A DNA stretch of 64,000 bases from Mastigamoeba balamuthi (Eukaryota; Evosea; Mastigamoebida; Mastigamoebidae), in assembly GCA_902651635.1 (NCBI GenBank), contig CACRSC010000078.1, positions 1 through 64,000 on the forward strand. The letters are read 5' to 3'. Shown piece after piece: positions 1 to 11,444 of the stretch. A program made the translations under genes and the position numbers. The notes under the pieces were generated by a model. It saw only the letters and a program-made list of their open reading frames with translations, had not been told where the DNA came from and ran no database searches. Within the stretch, counting starts at the first letter, position 1; every line of letters starts with the position of its first letter.

Positions 1-501
1 CAGAGAGATCACTGCCATCTGTGCATCCGCTGTGTGCATACGTTTGGCTCTCGCGTGCTTCTGGTGCAGAGGCTGGTCCTGTCCTGCCCAGCAAAGGGGC
101 GCAGATAGTCTGTAACCCACATATCAATACTACAAAATGCTCAGACATAGTTGCCCAAATCCAAGCCTTGATCAAATAAACAACCAGGAGACGTCTTTGC
201 TTGAAGTTCCCCAGCACCTGTGCCTGTTTCCTTCCACTAGCCACTTCCGTCTGGATGCTGTTGCCACGATGTCAGAATTTCAGCATGGGGTGGGAGGAAA
301 GAGGAAAGAGGTGGAAGGAGAGAGTGGTGGGAAGAGAGTCAGTGCATACCAAGATCATTCAGACTGCTTTGCAGCCATGAGTGCACAAGATCAACTGTGA
401 CAAATACAAGAACCTGCTTTCTCAGCTCACAGGCAACCATCAGTACCATATTGAAGGACATTCTCTAGATAAAAAAGATAAAAAAGGAAGGTTATTTACA
501 C
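1..501. other. No gene seen at left edge
   Basis: I find no convincing coding signal. The stretch has a purine-rich run (about 290-340) and ends in AT-rich sequence next to the transposon terminus. The 87-codon open frame at 137-400 has no recognisable motif and I do not support it. Confidence 0.4.
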
Positions 502-534
502 AATGAGTCACGGCTCTTGTGGCTCAGGTATCTA
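502..534 (+). repeat. Left terminal inverted repeat
   Basis: This 33-bp sequence begins AATGAGTCACGG and ends GGTATCTA. It is the exact reverse complement of 2412-2444. It marks the left end of the Harbinger-like element. Confidence 0.95.
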
Positions 535-634
535 CAGAAATCGTGACATCACGGTTGTGATCTCGTTTTCTTTGTGTGCCTTTGTTTTGCAGCGGTGATC
601 GAGCTGTTCGCCTGTGATTTTTATCACTGCAGCC

Positions 635-1024
635 ATGGCTACAGCCGACGGTCGCGCATGCGGGGGCACCGAGGGCGCCACATCGATCGTTGCCTGCATT
701 GAAGAGCACCAGATGCAGCACGAGGAGGAGCTCACGTCCATCCCCATTGTCGAGCAGTCCCAGCCCACTGACGACTCGGTCTTGTGGCGCCACTACAAGG
801 ACAAACCAGAGTGGTGCCATACCCTCACAGCCTTCGCGCCCCAGTTCGTTCACGACCTGGCCATCGATGTCACTGCTCTCGCCTCACACCGTGGACGTGC
901 TGCTCAGCTGACAGTCCATGACAGCATCGTCGTTCTCCTTTGCTACTACCGCACCACACGGGTTCGAGCCAACACTCTTTTTTCAAAAAAGTCCTTCCAA
1001 CCGCCTCCTTCCAACCGCCCATAG
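635..1024 (+). CDS. N-terminal (HTH-like) part of Harbinger-like transposase
   Basis: The frame encodes an acidic start followed by a helical region containing LTVHDSIVVLLCYYRT. This resembles the small helix-turn-helix module (roughly 'L..eD.LLl.L.YLRT') that precedes DDE_4 transposases. It ends just after a T/A homopolymer run near 978-991. The same DNA in the next frame flows into the catalytic part that starts near 1075. Either one transposase gene has suffered a frameshift at the homopolymer, or a short intron joins the parts. The ATG at 635 gives MATADGRACGG; a frame start at 614 is also open. Assignment rests on position and the weak HTH-like motif. Confidence 0.5.
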   Translation: MATADGRACGGTEGATSIVACIEEHQMQHEEELTSIPIVEQSQPTDDSVLWRHYKDKPEWCHTLTAFAPQFVHDLAIDVTALASHRGRAAQLTVHDSIVVLLCYYRTTRVRANTLFSKKSFQPPPSNRP

Positions 1025-1074
1025 GCAACCCATTCTCGCTCATCGCAACCCACCACTGCCTCAAGCACACAGCC

Positions 1075-2208
1075 ATGACTGCTGCCGCTACTCATGTTCG
1101 TTCTCTCATCCATCAAGTTCTTAACATGCGCCACGACGAGTTCGTTGCCGAAGTCTGCCCTGCACTTCAGCCCATCCCAGAAGTCATCACCAGCATCGAG
1201 GGCCTTCAACACGCAATTGGTGCTCTTGCCGACTGCACTTCCATCCCCATCCCGAAGCCGAACATTGGGTTCGAGGTGACCAAGAAGTTCTACGACACTC
1301 ATCATGGTCTTTATTCTGCCAAGGTCGAGGTCGTCGTGCAGGTGGTCCCCCTGTACAAGGTGCTGTTCTTGTCCGATCTACATAACGGGGGCGAGGCAGA
1401 CATCACCGTTCATTGTGCAGATGATGCCGCCCTGACCTACACCGACTGGCTCCAGATGATGGCCAATGAGGAGATGGCGGTCTACAGGTCTCGGAGTCGC
1501 CACACCCGGTTCTGGGCTCTACTTCTCGACTCGGGCTACGCAGGTGAGGTCAAGGTCGTCTACCCACATGTTGTTCTCGAGAGGCCGAGCGAGGAGCAGA
1601 CAGTAATGGAGAGGCTCGTCCAGAGGTGGTACAAGCGTCGTCAGGTCTTCGTCAAGCACTTCTTCGGGCACATGAAGAAGGTCTTCAAGCTCTCGGCCAA
1701 GCTGTACGTGTTGGACAAGGGCAACATGCAACAGGACATCGACAACATGATCTTCCTCACCAATGAGCACATCAATGAGTCGGCTCTCGCAGACATTGAT
1801 GGCGAGTACTACAACCACTGGCTCAGTCTCACACACATCAAGGTGGACCAGCGCAAGGCGAAGAAGGCCCAAGCGACCAAACGTTGGCGCAAGAGACTGG
1901 CCGAGATGATGGCAAAGGCTTCTGGTCCACGCCCAGGCGATCAAGGTGAAGGCGAACAAGGCGAACAAGGAGAAGGCGATCAAGGTGCTCAAGGCACTCA
2001 AGGCGACTCACAAGATGAAGCAGCCGAGCCTCAACAACGTCAGCAGCATGTCGGATCTGCTCCAGCACCAACAGCTGCCACGCCCGAAGATGATCCCCAA
2101 TCTGATGAAGACACAGCAGCTCAATCTCTCAGCTCGCTCTACAGATCACTTCCATCTGAGCTCCCACCACGCCAGCGCTGTGGCTGCAGGACCTTCTTCC
2201 CCAGCTGA
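1075..2208 (+). CDS. DDE_4-type transposase, catalytic part
   Basis: The protein starts MTAAATHVRSL and shows the DDE_4 (HARBI1-like) layout. An early acidic segment reads FYDTHHGLYSAKVEV, followed by VLFLSDLHNGGEADITV. Next comes LLLDSGYAGEV, which fits the 'D.GY' catalytic block. A basic/aromatic RRQVFVKHFFGHMKKVF matches the usual 'R..vE..Fg.lK..f' segment before the end of the domain. The C-terminal 100 residues are low-complexity, with a run of GEGEQ/GDQG repeats, then Q- and S-rich sequence. The first part of the frame (from 940) overlaps the HTH-like ORF in another frame, so the start given is tentative. The gene would act in nuclear cut-and-paste transposition of its own element. Confidence 0.75.
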   Translation: MTAAATHVRSLIHQVLNMRHDEFVAEVCPALQPIPEVITSIEGLQHAIGALADCTSIPIPKPNIGFEVTKKFYDTHHGLYSAKVEVVVQVVPLYKVLFLSDLHNGGEADITVHCADDAALTYTDWLQMMANEEMAVYRSRSRHTRFWALLLDSGYAGEVKVVYPHVVLERPSEEQTVMERLVQRWYKRRQVFVKHFFGHMKKVFKLSAKLYVLDKGNMQQDIDNMIFLTNEHINESALADIDGEYYNHWLSLTHIKVDQRKAKKAQATKRWRKRLAEMMAKASGPRPGDQGEGEQGEQGEGDQGAQGTQGDSQDEAAEPQQRQQHVGSAPAPTAATPEDDPQSDEDTAAQSLSSLYRSLPSELPPRQRCGCRTFFPS

Positions 2209-2411
2209 GTTGTGACCCATCCCCTAGAGTGGTGACCCCCCCTTTGGCGCCAAAAATGTGATCGTGCAGAGCGAAAATGGAGAGGGCAGGTTTGTTGTGA
2301 GTGGTTCACGAAGAATTTCGGGGGTCAACACTGAAAAACTTGATCTCTGAGTGGTGAGTAGGGGGGAAAACCTTGTACCTGGGGGGAAATTGCATGTGGG
2401 TGGGGTACAAC

Positions 2412-2444
2412 TAGATACCTGAGCCACAAGAGCCGTGACTCATT
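2412..2444 (-). repeat. Right terminal inverted repeat
   Basis: This is the exact inverted partner of 502-534. It lies about 200 bp downstream of the transposase stop codon. Confidence 0.95.
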
Positions 2445-2689
2445 ATTAAAAAACCATTTGCGACCCAAATTCAGTATTATAGATATATTTTACCTAGCAC
2501 TATGCATTGCTTATAGTGCTACTAGCACAAATATATGTGCTAGTAGCGATAGTAGTACCCATTTAGTGATGTAATTCCATTGCATGCATTACATGTAGTG
2601 CTACATTGTGATTGAATTTATCACATTTATCACTAATTGCGATAACACTGTGCTGATTTTCATCCTTTTTCTCTGTTTTACTGACCTGG

Positions 2690-4362
2690 CTGTCCCTCAG
2701 CCTAGTGCTCATGGTCCTCACCGCAGCAGTGATCCTTGTGCCCCCAAGACACTGAACATCATAAATGCATACAGCCCGACCAGGGGGTCCCCCATACAAG
2801 CAGATATGTAGCACACAATAACAAAGCAGATGTTGGTGGCAACAGACATGGTACTGGTAGGAGACCTCAATACATGGATGGACTACCCCAGTGACCAACA
2901 CACCAATGCTGAAAAACATATGTCGCTCTACCAGCACAAGTGTAAGATGATAGATATCCTAAAGCACCATGGCACCGCGTCGGCAACACATCAAAGCCCA
3001 CATACACCAATAATTGGCTAGATTACATATTGGGTACATGACATACACTACCTCGCATAACCACCAGTGGTGTTGGAAAACACACCACGGACCTCTCTGA
3101 CCACTCATCCATATACTGCACTATAATGCTACCAGAGAGCATACCGAGACAACAGTGGACTCCCTTCCAACAAATAAACTCCTGGACAAAAACAGCACAC
3201 CTGGTTACATGTGCAGCACAAATACGAGAATGGCAAGACGCCCTACTGCAGACCCCAATACGGGATAACATGGGTATAGATGAAATGCAATGCAAAGCAG
3301 TGAAGGCTGCCCAGAAGGTCATGGGGCTCAAACCTGGCAGAACCGCTGGCAGACAATCGAAAGCCCTACAAGCCTATGATGCCTATCAAGATATCTGAAC
3401 AGCAGAGGGTGGGAGTAAACTCGATGCCCTCACACCACTTAGCATCAAACGCTTCGAAGCAGAAGTCATCCCACAATACAAACCAAACCATGAACACAGA
3501 TAAAACTTGGCGGAGCACCGCCAAATGGATCCTCCAATGCATCAGCAGAAACTGCATCCATACAGATGCTGACCGAATCAAAGACTACATCGAATGCTCG
3601 ATGGCAGAGGGGTGCATACACCCCAAGAGGTTCTTAAAGGAGCTGCGTACACCACGAGGCCCTGGGCTGCCCCTTAGTTACACAAAACAAGACGGCACAT
3701 GCACAACCACACCAGAGGAAGCCCGCAAGTCCGTGCAACAATGGATCGAAGCACATTTCTACCAAGACGCCACACAAGTCAGCACCCCCACGTGGTGGAG
3801 CAAACCACACCCCACACTGCTGCCCATCAATACAGCAACAGATATGAATAACCTGATCACAGTGGAAGAACTCCGGGAGGCCACAGGAGCCCAGAAGAGC
3901 AACTCTGCCCCTGGCCCTATGAAATCCAAGGCTGAATATGTTGCCAATTTCCCCAGACACCTGGCAGGACCACTGGCTCAAGAACCTTAATGACATCTGG
4001 ACAGGCAACAAACCGGTCCCATCAATGTGGACCAGAGGTGAAATCATGCCCATTTTAAAAGGCAGCGATCGCACACTACCCACTAACTACCAACCATTAT
4101 ACTGTGTGAAGTAGGATACAAGATCTTTACCACGTTTATCAATAAGAGACTGTACAACGCCCTAGAAGACCACAAGGTGTGGGCAAACACCCAAGAAGGT
4201 TTCCGAGACAACCACTCCACCACACACAACATATGGGCCCTTCACCAATGCTTGGAGAAGGCTATTAGAAAGAACCAGATGGTCGTGGGCACATACATCG
4301 GCCTTAGGAAGGCATATGACTCCATCCACCGTGACTACATCGTAGCCACACTGAAATACTAA
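2690..4362 (+). mobile_element. Decayed LINE (endonuclease and reverse transcriptase remnants)
   Basis: Plus-strand pieces in several frames line up in LINE order. Around 2750-2800 there is LNIINAYSPTRGSP, and at 2855-2880 VLVGDLNTWMD; both match the APE-type endonuclease ('N.YaP', 'GDlN'). At about 3080-3110 DLSDHSSI matches the endonuclease 'SDH' motif. At 4170-4362 EGFRDNHSTTHNIWALH and LRKAYDSIHRDY match the start of a LINE reverse transcriptase ('GFR...ST.d', 'D..KAYDS..hd'). Many stops and frame changes separate the pieces, so this is a dead copy. No poly-A tail or target duplication could be assigned. Confidence 0.7.
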
Positions 4363-7239
4363 AACGTCGGGCATATGCAGAACTGCATCATCAAGAAATC
4401 CTACAGACTCTCGTCTCGAGTCAACTCATACTGTGGAGATTCTCTCGAGACAACTGACCGCAGATGGTGAATGACTTTGCAGAGCTTTGCCTTGACTTGT
4501 TCACTTCTTTATTCCTTTTCTTTCATTCAAGCCTCAGACACAAGCCTCCCCTCTCTTCTTTCCTAGCCTCAGACACACCCTCAAGACATCAATCAAGACC
4601 GAATCAAGCCTTTTTTTCCTCGTGGGCATCATTGCCTGTCACAACATGTGCAAGCCACCCTATTACAGGCTAATAATGATGGTGCACAGTTCCTCTTCCC
4701 TTTCTCTTATTTCCTATTCCTCTTCCCCTTTCCTTCCTGCACTTGAATCTGTACCTTCACTGTACCTGCTCCTGCCCCCTTCCTCCTCCTTTCCTTTCCT
4801 TTCCTTACCCCTTCCCCCTTCTGTGCCAGGTGTATCAGACCAATAAAGAAGGTGCACTGCCTCTTTTCTCCTTTACATTTTTCGCCCTTCCACAGAATTT
4901 TCCATAACTTTCATAGTTCTTCCTTTTCCCCATACCCTTATCACAATACTTACTGTCTCCAGAAGTCGCACTCTGTCTCCTGCAGACCATGCAGATGAGG
5001 AACGTTGTGGCTACTGGGCAGCATTAAAAACATGCACTACACCTCAGAAAAAACTGAACACACTATGTATACAGTTCCAATTTATTAGTCGCACCAATGT
5101 ATGCAATTATGATCACTGAAGTGCACCAGAGTAAGAAGGAACTGAGAATTGAGATGAGACATGTTTTGAAGTTATATTCCCAAATCAGACAATTTCCTGC
5201 AGCCCATAGAATGGACACACTCATGCCGTGGCCTCCACCAGCAGAAGTGAGCACCAGTAATATGCAAAGGCTATTACACACTGCAGGGCCACTTGTTCTG
5301 CACCCTTTGTTATCATTGTGTGGGGCTTGTGCAGTCTGCCTGGGTATTTTAGGACTTTTTATTCTCTTGTTCTCCCCCCATGTGATATGTGATGGCACTG
5401 AACCCTTCTCATCAGTTTGCAATTGGCCAATTTACTATTTCCTTTCATAGTATGAAAATATAACACCTATTTATTTTGGAATTGATGCATTTTGATTAAT
5501 TTATTATTGAATTACATCTTATCTCAGTGTTCATCTGCATCAATGCCCATCCTATCAGCCTTGTCAGCCCAGTGGCACGGACCCGAGTTATGCCATTCTG
5601 GAGGTTCAGAGCCATGTACTCCGATATGTTGGTCATATGTCCAGAGCAAGCAGGGCCCGCAGCCAGACCCTGAACAGCACATGGAGCATCTTCTGATACT
5701 GGTATGCCCATGGAAACAGATGATATGCTGGTACTGCTTAAACAACCATCACAGAAGAAACAGGGGGAACATGTGTACCAGGTATGGGACGCCATTTCAT
5801 TCATGCTGTGCATTATAATCTCCAAATTGTCAGCCCGAGTAAACCACATAATAATGAAGAGAATTGCAGGGAAAGGGGATGAGCGAGTTCTTACCTTCAG
5901 ATGTGTAAGCGGGCTTATGCGCTTCTACTGCATGATCAAGAAGAATCTGCAGTAGTTGCAGTGTCAGTCACAGAGGTGCACTTTTCACGGAACAGGGGAA
6001 AAAGAGAGAAATAGGATGTAAAATGGGGAAGAAAAGGAAGATGGTGCACCTTCTGAATACTGCCATGCAGCCAGGACGTTGGTTCACCTGCACGGTCTGC
6101 AGAAGACAGAGAACGGACTGTGCTCTGCTCTAAGATACAGTGAGTTTTATGTTCTGAACACGAGTCGTAAGGGCGTGATGAAAAGAGAGGAACATAAAGA
6201 AATAAGAATTCTGTACAAGAAGGAGAAAGGAGGCAGCAAGTGACATGCAGATTAAGCCACTGTCAGCCAACTCAAGGAATAGATTTGTGATTTGAATATA
6301 CTCATGATTGATACCCGTCACCCTCGCCATGACTGCGGGCACTGCCACCATGGTGACTGATGTCAGCAGAGACCCACAGGCCGTGTCGTGCATGAGCAGC
6401 TCCATGCCCAGCCTCTGTGCCGGCGCTGGCTCGGCATTGCGGATTCCGACACGTGCGGCGAGCATGTCCCTGTGCACCACGTCGTGACGAAGACAATGCT
6501 GCCGTGGACACAGGGTTGCAGGCGGAGCTCACAGGTGTCCCAGACGCTGTGCACGTAGAAGTATCTACCAGCACCCACGACCCTCCGGTGGGCTTGGATC
6601 GTGCGTTCTCCAAGTCACGGTGCTCGCAGAAGACGTGGGGCGAGGCGAAGAGTGAGAGAGGTCAAGACGTGCACGCAGAGGTCGAGTGTCCAGGGCTGCC
6701 CGGGTGCCCACTTAGCCGCCACAGCAGTCACGCCGAGCTTTAACGTGTCGTAGCCCCCCTGGTGGCCCCCAACATGCTCGTCGTTAACGTGGACCTGTTG
6801 TACTGCATGCCGGTGAAGTGCAGCGCTGCGTGGGGAAGCGCGGCAGAGCTTACGAGCTTACGTTGGCCCTCAGCCACAAATTCTGGGAATCGTGCCTGCG
6901 TTTACAACACAGGAAAATAGGAATCTGGACAGGTGACGTGTGTGCGTGTGCACAGTGTAGTTCCAGCCGTAGATGTACCGGGGACCGAGGTCTGGGGCCA
7001 CCCAGCAGAGGGCGGGGGGTGCCGGGTCGGGAGCTTCCACGAGACTGCCGCAGACGACACGAGGACGTCCGCACGTCCCGTGTCAGCCCAGTCGCGGGGA
7101 CACGAGATTTGCACCTCGCCTGAGCCGCACACCCCCATCTCCGCAGGAAGTGCTGCACACACCGCCAACGGCACTCCGGTCAGGAGCAGACAACACCATG
7201 TTCTCTTTTACGGTTGTGGTAGTACTCATCATTTTCATT
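4363..7239. other. Gene-poor stretch, probably further transposon debris
   Basis: No supported gene is present. Pyrimidine-rich DNA runs from 4690 to 4920. At about 5590-5690 the plus strand reads SHVLRYVGHMSRASRARSQ, which resembles the 'LRylGHv.R' segment near the C-terminus of many LINE proteins, so the dead LINE may reach that far. From 6130 to 7240 the base composition turns GC-rich and two minus-strand frames look faintly protein-like (one near 6130-6480 has a hydrophobic stretch), but nothing is recognisable. The 3' region of the next gene starts at 7240. Confidence 0.4.
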
Positions 7240-10200
7240 CTAGTGCCAGTACCCGTACTCGGAAGGTGATCCACAATGGGGGGCATAATCGTCATCACCG
7301 AGATCATCGTCGTCATCGTCATCATAGGCATCATCGGAATCATAGGTACGAGCACTAGGGTATGCCCTTCGGCAGGCAACAGCAGTCATGTGGTTGCTGT
7401 TGATGTAGTCGCGGAGCCCGCGGCACAGGAGGCGCAGCAGAAGCAGGAGCCCGTCCTCCTTGTGAGCGGCAGCGTAGTCAGCAATGCATGCCAGAGTGAC
7501 AAAGTGTCTCGGCATCACGGGACTGCGGACCCATCCTTTGGCCCAGACCTGCCTGAAGTTGCGCGAATGAGCGAACCCACGGATGAGGCCTTCGTCGGTC
7601 AGCAACTCCTTTCGCCAGAACAAGGAGAGTACGAGTTTCACCCCGCTTCCACACTCGAGGTTTTCCCCTGAATCAATGAGGCATCTGAACCCGTGCTCCA
7701 AGGAGGAAACGTGATAGGATCTCTCAGGAAGATCTCCACTATCGCTGGCGGAGTTCATTGCCGTCGTGGGATTGCTGTTCCGCATAACGAGTTCAGTCAA
7801 CATTCCGTACAAACGCGAGCGAGCAGCTTCGAGGCTACTCTGAATGAACTGCATCATTGCCGCCACCTCCCGCCACTGCCGTGTGAGCAGAAATGGCAAG
7901 GACAGAGGACACGGCGGAAGCTCTTCAATCAGTGAAAAAGCTAGATCGGCGGGGACCATCTGGGAGGGTCTGTGTGAGGTGTCGCCAACCAACAGTATTT
8001 TCCGCACTTGCTCAGCCTGACGAGCCCTCTCTGTCCAGCTGATACACTTGGCTTTACCTCGGCATCCTTTCCGGCCACGGAGCACCCAACCCTCGAGCAG
8101 TGCTGGTGGCAGCCTCGATGATTCCGCATGGTCAGTGAACTCCCTGGCACTGTGTGGGTGTCAGAGAAGGAGCTGAGTGTTGTGATGGCAAACCGCCCGA
8201 TGATTGCAGGGACACAGGGAAGCCCCAGCTTGTCTGCCAGCTCCTGGCGTGACGACGACATGTCTGCACCCTCGGGAGACGTGGCAGACAGCAGAACGAG
8301 GCCCTCAAAGGGGTAGTCAATGCACACCGTGTTGTCGTCCGACACAATCTCCACAAGGTACGTCCACCCAACCTCCAGTGCCTCCCGCCCGATGTGCTCG
8401 CGTGCCCATGCCGTCGCCCACACAGCCTGCTCGCTGTTGGCCCGTTTCCGCGTGAACACGTGGACGTTCCCGTGCCACAGGAACATGATCCCCAGCGACC
8501 CGTCGATCTTGGGAGTAGCCTCCACGATGTCGTCCGAGGCGAACTTGCTCTCCATTGGCGGGAACGGCCGAGCCACAACGGTCTTCGAGGGGATGTGGAG
8601 CACGAGCCCACGGCACAGCGACAGGGACCTGTTCTTGTATCTCGTATTGAAGACGCTGAGCCCTGTTTCCGAATCGGTTGTGCTCTGCACGACACCGCAG
8701 GCACATGCTTTTTGCACTAGGGCAAGCATGTCATCGAAAGAGATCTGATTCCCAAGGGCAGGGCCTGCGGCCTTGAACAAGGGTTGGCCTGGTGTCCGAG
8801 TAGTGAAAGCGGAGACAAGCTTCGACCACGACACAGTCTTCAAAGAGAGTTGGGACAGCACTTTCACAGTCGCGTCGGAGTTCGGGAATCGTTTGTCGAG
8901 GCGCAGTTTCATGCCTGCAGCATCTGCCTTGCCAAAGCAATCGAACCCAACCTCGACGACAATACCTGGCATGCCGCTCCACCACTCTGCCTTGTCTTGT
9001 GGCGCCCTCGTTGCGTCAACGTCGGCGGTTACTCTAGGCTTCCACTTGATGACGAGGTCAGCTGCAAAGAACGCAGTAAGGCACAGGAAACACGGGGCAT
9101 TTGGTGCGTACAGGGGCCGAAGCAATACCACATGTTCAGAGGCGTGAAGATGAGGCCATCAGAGGGATAGAACGCACGCTTGTGCAGGCGCTTGATACTT
9201 TTCGCATCTGCGGACCATTCAGTGTGCTTGATGAACACGCGGCTTGCTTGATTTTGTGGAACTCCAGGTCCGTCCTCTTCTGGTGGCAGGAAGGAGGACA
9301 CAGCCTGCAGCCTCTGGTTGTAGGGCCGCGAGAACATCGCAACTCCGGCCACTGCCAATGCGTCAAACACAAGGAACACTGTCCCCTGCTCTCCCAGGCA
9401 GACCATCTCCACATCCAGAACTGTCCCCCTGGGCACCGCGAACTGCGGGATATTGTGAACATCCCCGTTCTGATACAAAGCGACAACGCGGCCCGAGGGA
9501 CTCGCAAACAGGACCACACGGATTCCATCTGCCTTGCGTGACACTGCGTACCTCTGTGGGGTCCCCACCAGACGAAGCAGCCTGTCATCTGCCTCTGAGA
9601 ACACAAGGTACTCGGAGGGGTGGCACAGAACGTCGTTGAGCACGAGCGATTGCTTCAGTCCACAGCACCGCAGGCACTCGCTGGTAATGGCACTTGCTTC
9701 CGCCTCCGCGACGGGTGATCCAGCGCCAGTGTTGTGCACAGTGTTTGCACCAAGAGTGACACGAAGGAGGCAGCCATTGCTCTGCAGAACCTCGACGAGA
9801 GTGGATTTGGCACTTAGCAGTAGTGGTTTTCTCGAGAAGACCGCCCGCACTGAATCACATCGAGTTGCGAAGAACTTGTCCTTGGGACAGCATTGCCACA
9901 TAGCCCTGAGAACGTCTGAGCAGACGGTGTTCCACTTAACCGAGCGCTGCTGGCGGATGTAGTCCGACTCCCACTCACGTAGGGACATGGGTTGGGAAAT
10001 GTTGAGTGGCTTGACAACCAGAGCGCACTCAATCTCCACGTGCAGCGAGTTCAGAAGCCGAACCAGGCGAGAAACGTCTGTGGCCGTCTTGGCACAACCG
10101 TCCAGAATGAGTACAGAGCGGCCGACACTGAAAACTGCGTGCTCCAGAACTACCTTCACCAGATGCTCCTCTGCCTTAGCTGCCCGGGATCCGATTGCGT

Positions 10201-11444
10201 GATCCCGAGACAACAGCCCCTGGCTCTCGAGCCATTTGCCCGTCGAGAACGTGCGATAGCCCTTAAGGAATTTGCAGGCGGTGGCTGCCAGGGTGGACTT
10301 GCCTGTGTTGACAGACATCAATCAGAGTGAAGGCTGAGAGTAATTTGTACCTGCGCCTGGTGGTCCTGTGAGAATGACAGCGCTGATCTGGGGCTCCGAG
10401 GCAGGCACGGGGTGGACGGCGAGAGATGCGACGAGAGGAGGATCGCAGAGAGCGTCCGTGAGCTGCGAGTTGCACCTTGGAAAGAAGCTCATGAACCCGC
10501 CCCAGGCCCTTGCAGGAAGTCCTGCCTTGCACAGCGACGTGGCCAGAAGGCCGACCAATCTGCGCACCTTGAGCCAATTGGACTGCTTGAAGGTGTCCTG
10601 GATGCTGTAGTCTCTGCTTATCGCCATCGAGCACGGCCCGATGTTGGCTGCGAGGATGTCGGGAATGTCTTCGAGCTCGAAGAATGCGGGCAGCACACCG
10701 AGCAGCGGCGGGTCATCTAAGAGGCACGGGAATCACCAGCGTGGGCGACAGGGAAAAACGGGGGAACTGTGCGCACAGGCCGAGGCAATACGAGCCCCCT
10801 CAGGGAACAGCTTGAACAAGATGGGAAGGGCACCCTGTGCCGCCTGAGGTGTTCTGAATGCCACAAACGCTGAGAGCGAGGGCTGGGGGGCACTGCTCTC
10901 TCCGTCGTGGTGGATCCAGTTAAATGGGTTGTCCGTCCTTACTCCGTGCCTAATTCGATTCTGTGAGGCACTATGTGGCTTAGGAAACGCACAGAGGGCG
11001 CGCTTCCAGCCGCACAGACAGCGCGTCTGCGCTTGGAATGCAGGAGTGTACGGACACCTCGTCGTCACCCGGGCGCAGCCTCGGCAGGAACACGGTCCTG
11101 CTGTCAGCCTCGCTGGCGATTCCGGTCTTGAGGGCCAGCCTTCCCTTGAGCAGCAGTAGGCGCTGGAGGGCTGTGCTATCGCTGCTGGTGTGGAGCTCAG
11201 CCCTGTTCTGCTGGTGCGTGCCCTTGGTGAGCCTGCTCAGCTCCATCTTGGCGAACAGCAAGACGTCGAAGACGGCACTCGCTAGGCGGTGGGCATCGGG
11301 GGCCTCTTGTGCTGCCTTGGAGAGGCACTGAATAACGGCGGTTGGGATGGGGGTGTGGGCGTGGAGAAGGCATGAGGCGGCTCGAGCTAGGTCGAATGCC
11401 CAGTTGGGTTGCTGATGTGTCTTGTGGGACCCACCACACTCCAT
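7240..11444 (-). CDS. Fusion: P-loop kinase, capping guanylyltransferase and RNA ligase-like domains
   Basis: Six exons close in phase: 11444-10993, 10949-10768, 10716-10351, 10302-9112, 9061-8194, 8149-7240 (1,322 residues; introns 43, 51, 48, 50 and 44 nt). Residues 1-320 are unrecognised. Splicing at 10303-10350 creates Walker A GPPGAGKST (about residue 333), followed by an adenylate-kinase-like LDGCAKT block. Then come GTase motifs: KADGIR (about 590, motif I), GTVLDVEMV, FLVFDAL, PSDGLIFTP and, created by the next splice, DLVIKWKP (motif V). A second nucleotidyltransferase follows: KIDGS (about 914), WTYLVEI, EGWVLR and KAK (about 1052), in the style of ATP-dependent RNA ligases. The tail is Asp-rich. 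Trypanosome CE1 also joins a kinase to a GTase; the added ligase is not familiar to me. Likely role: phosphorylating, capping or joining RNA 5' ends. The start ATG at 11444 is tentative. Confidence 0.8.

Larger units (their letters stand above)
502..2444 (+). mobile_element. PIF/Harbinger (ISL2EU-like) DNA transposon
   Basis: The element is bounded by 33-bp perfect terminal inverted repeats at 502-534 and 2412-2444. Inside are two plus-strand reading frames with the usual order of this superfamily: a small N-terminal helix-turn-helix-like part and a DDE_4-type transposase. If the ends start at GAGTC (505) and GACTC (2441), the flanking dinucleotide is AT on both sides, which fits the 2-bp AT target duplication described for ISL2EU elements; that choice is inference. 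Perfect TIRs argue for a fairly recent insertion, while the two frames need a frameshift or an intron between them, so autonomy is doubtful. No second copy of the TIR was noticed in this window. Confidence 0.85.

Noticed and set aside
5097-5450. 117-codon frame with a hydrophobic segment
   Set aside because: It lies in element debris, the opposite strand is also open, and there is no family resemblance.
7240-11444. Giant-virus origin of the capping/ligase gene
   Set aside because: Capping and ligase genes are common in large DNA viruses, but this gene has five host-style introns and there is no neighbouring viral hallmark gene. Not supported from this window.
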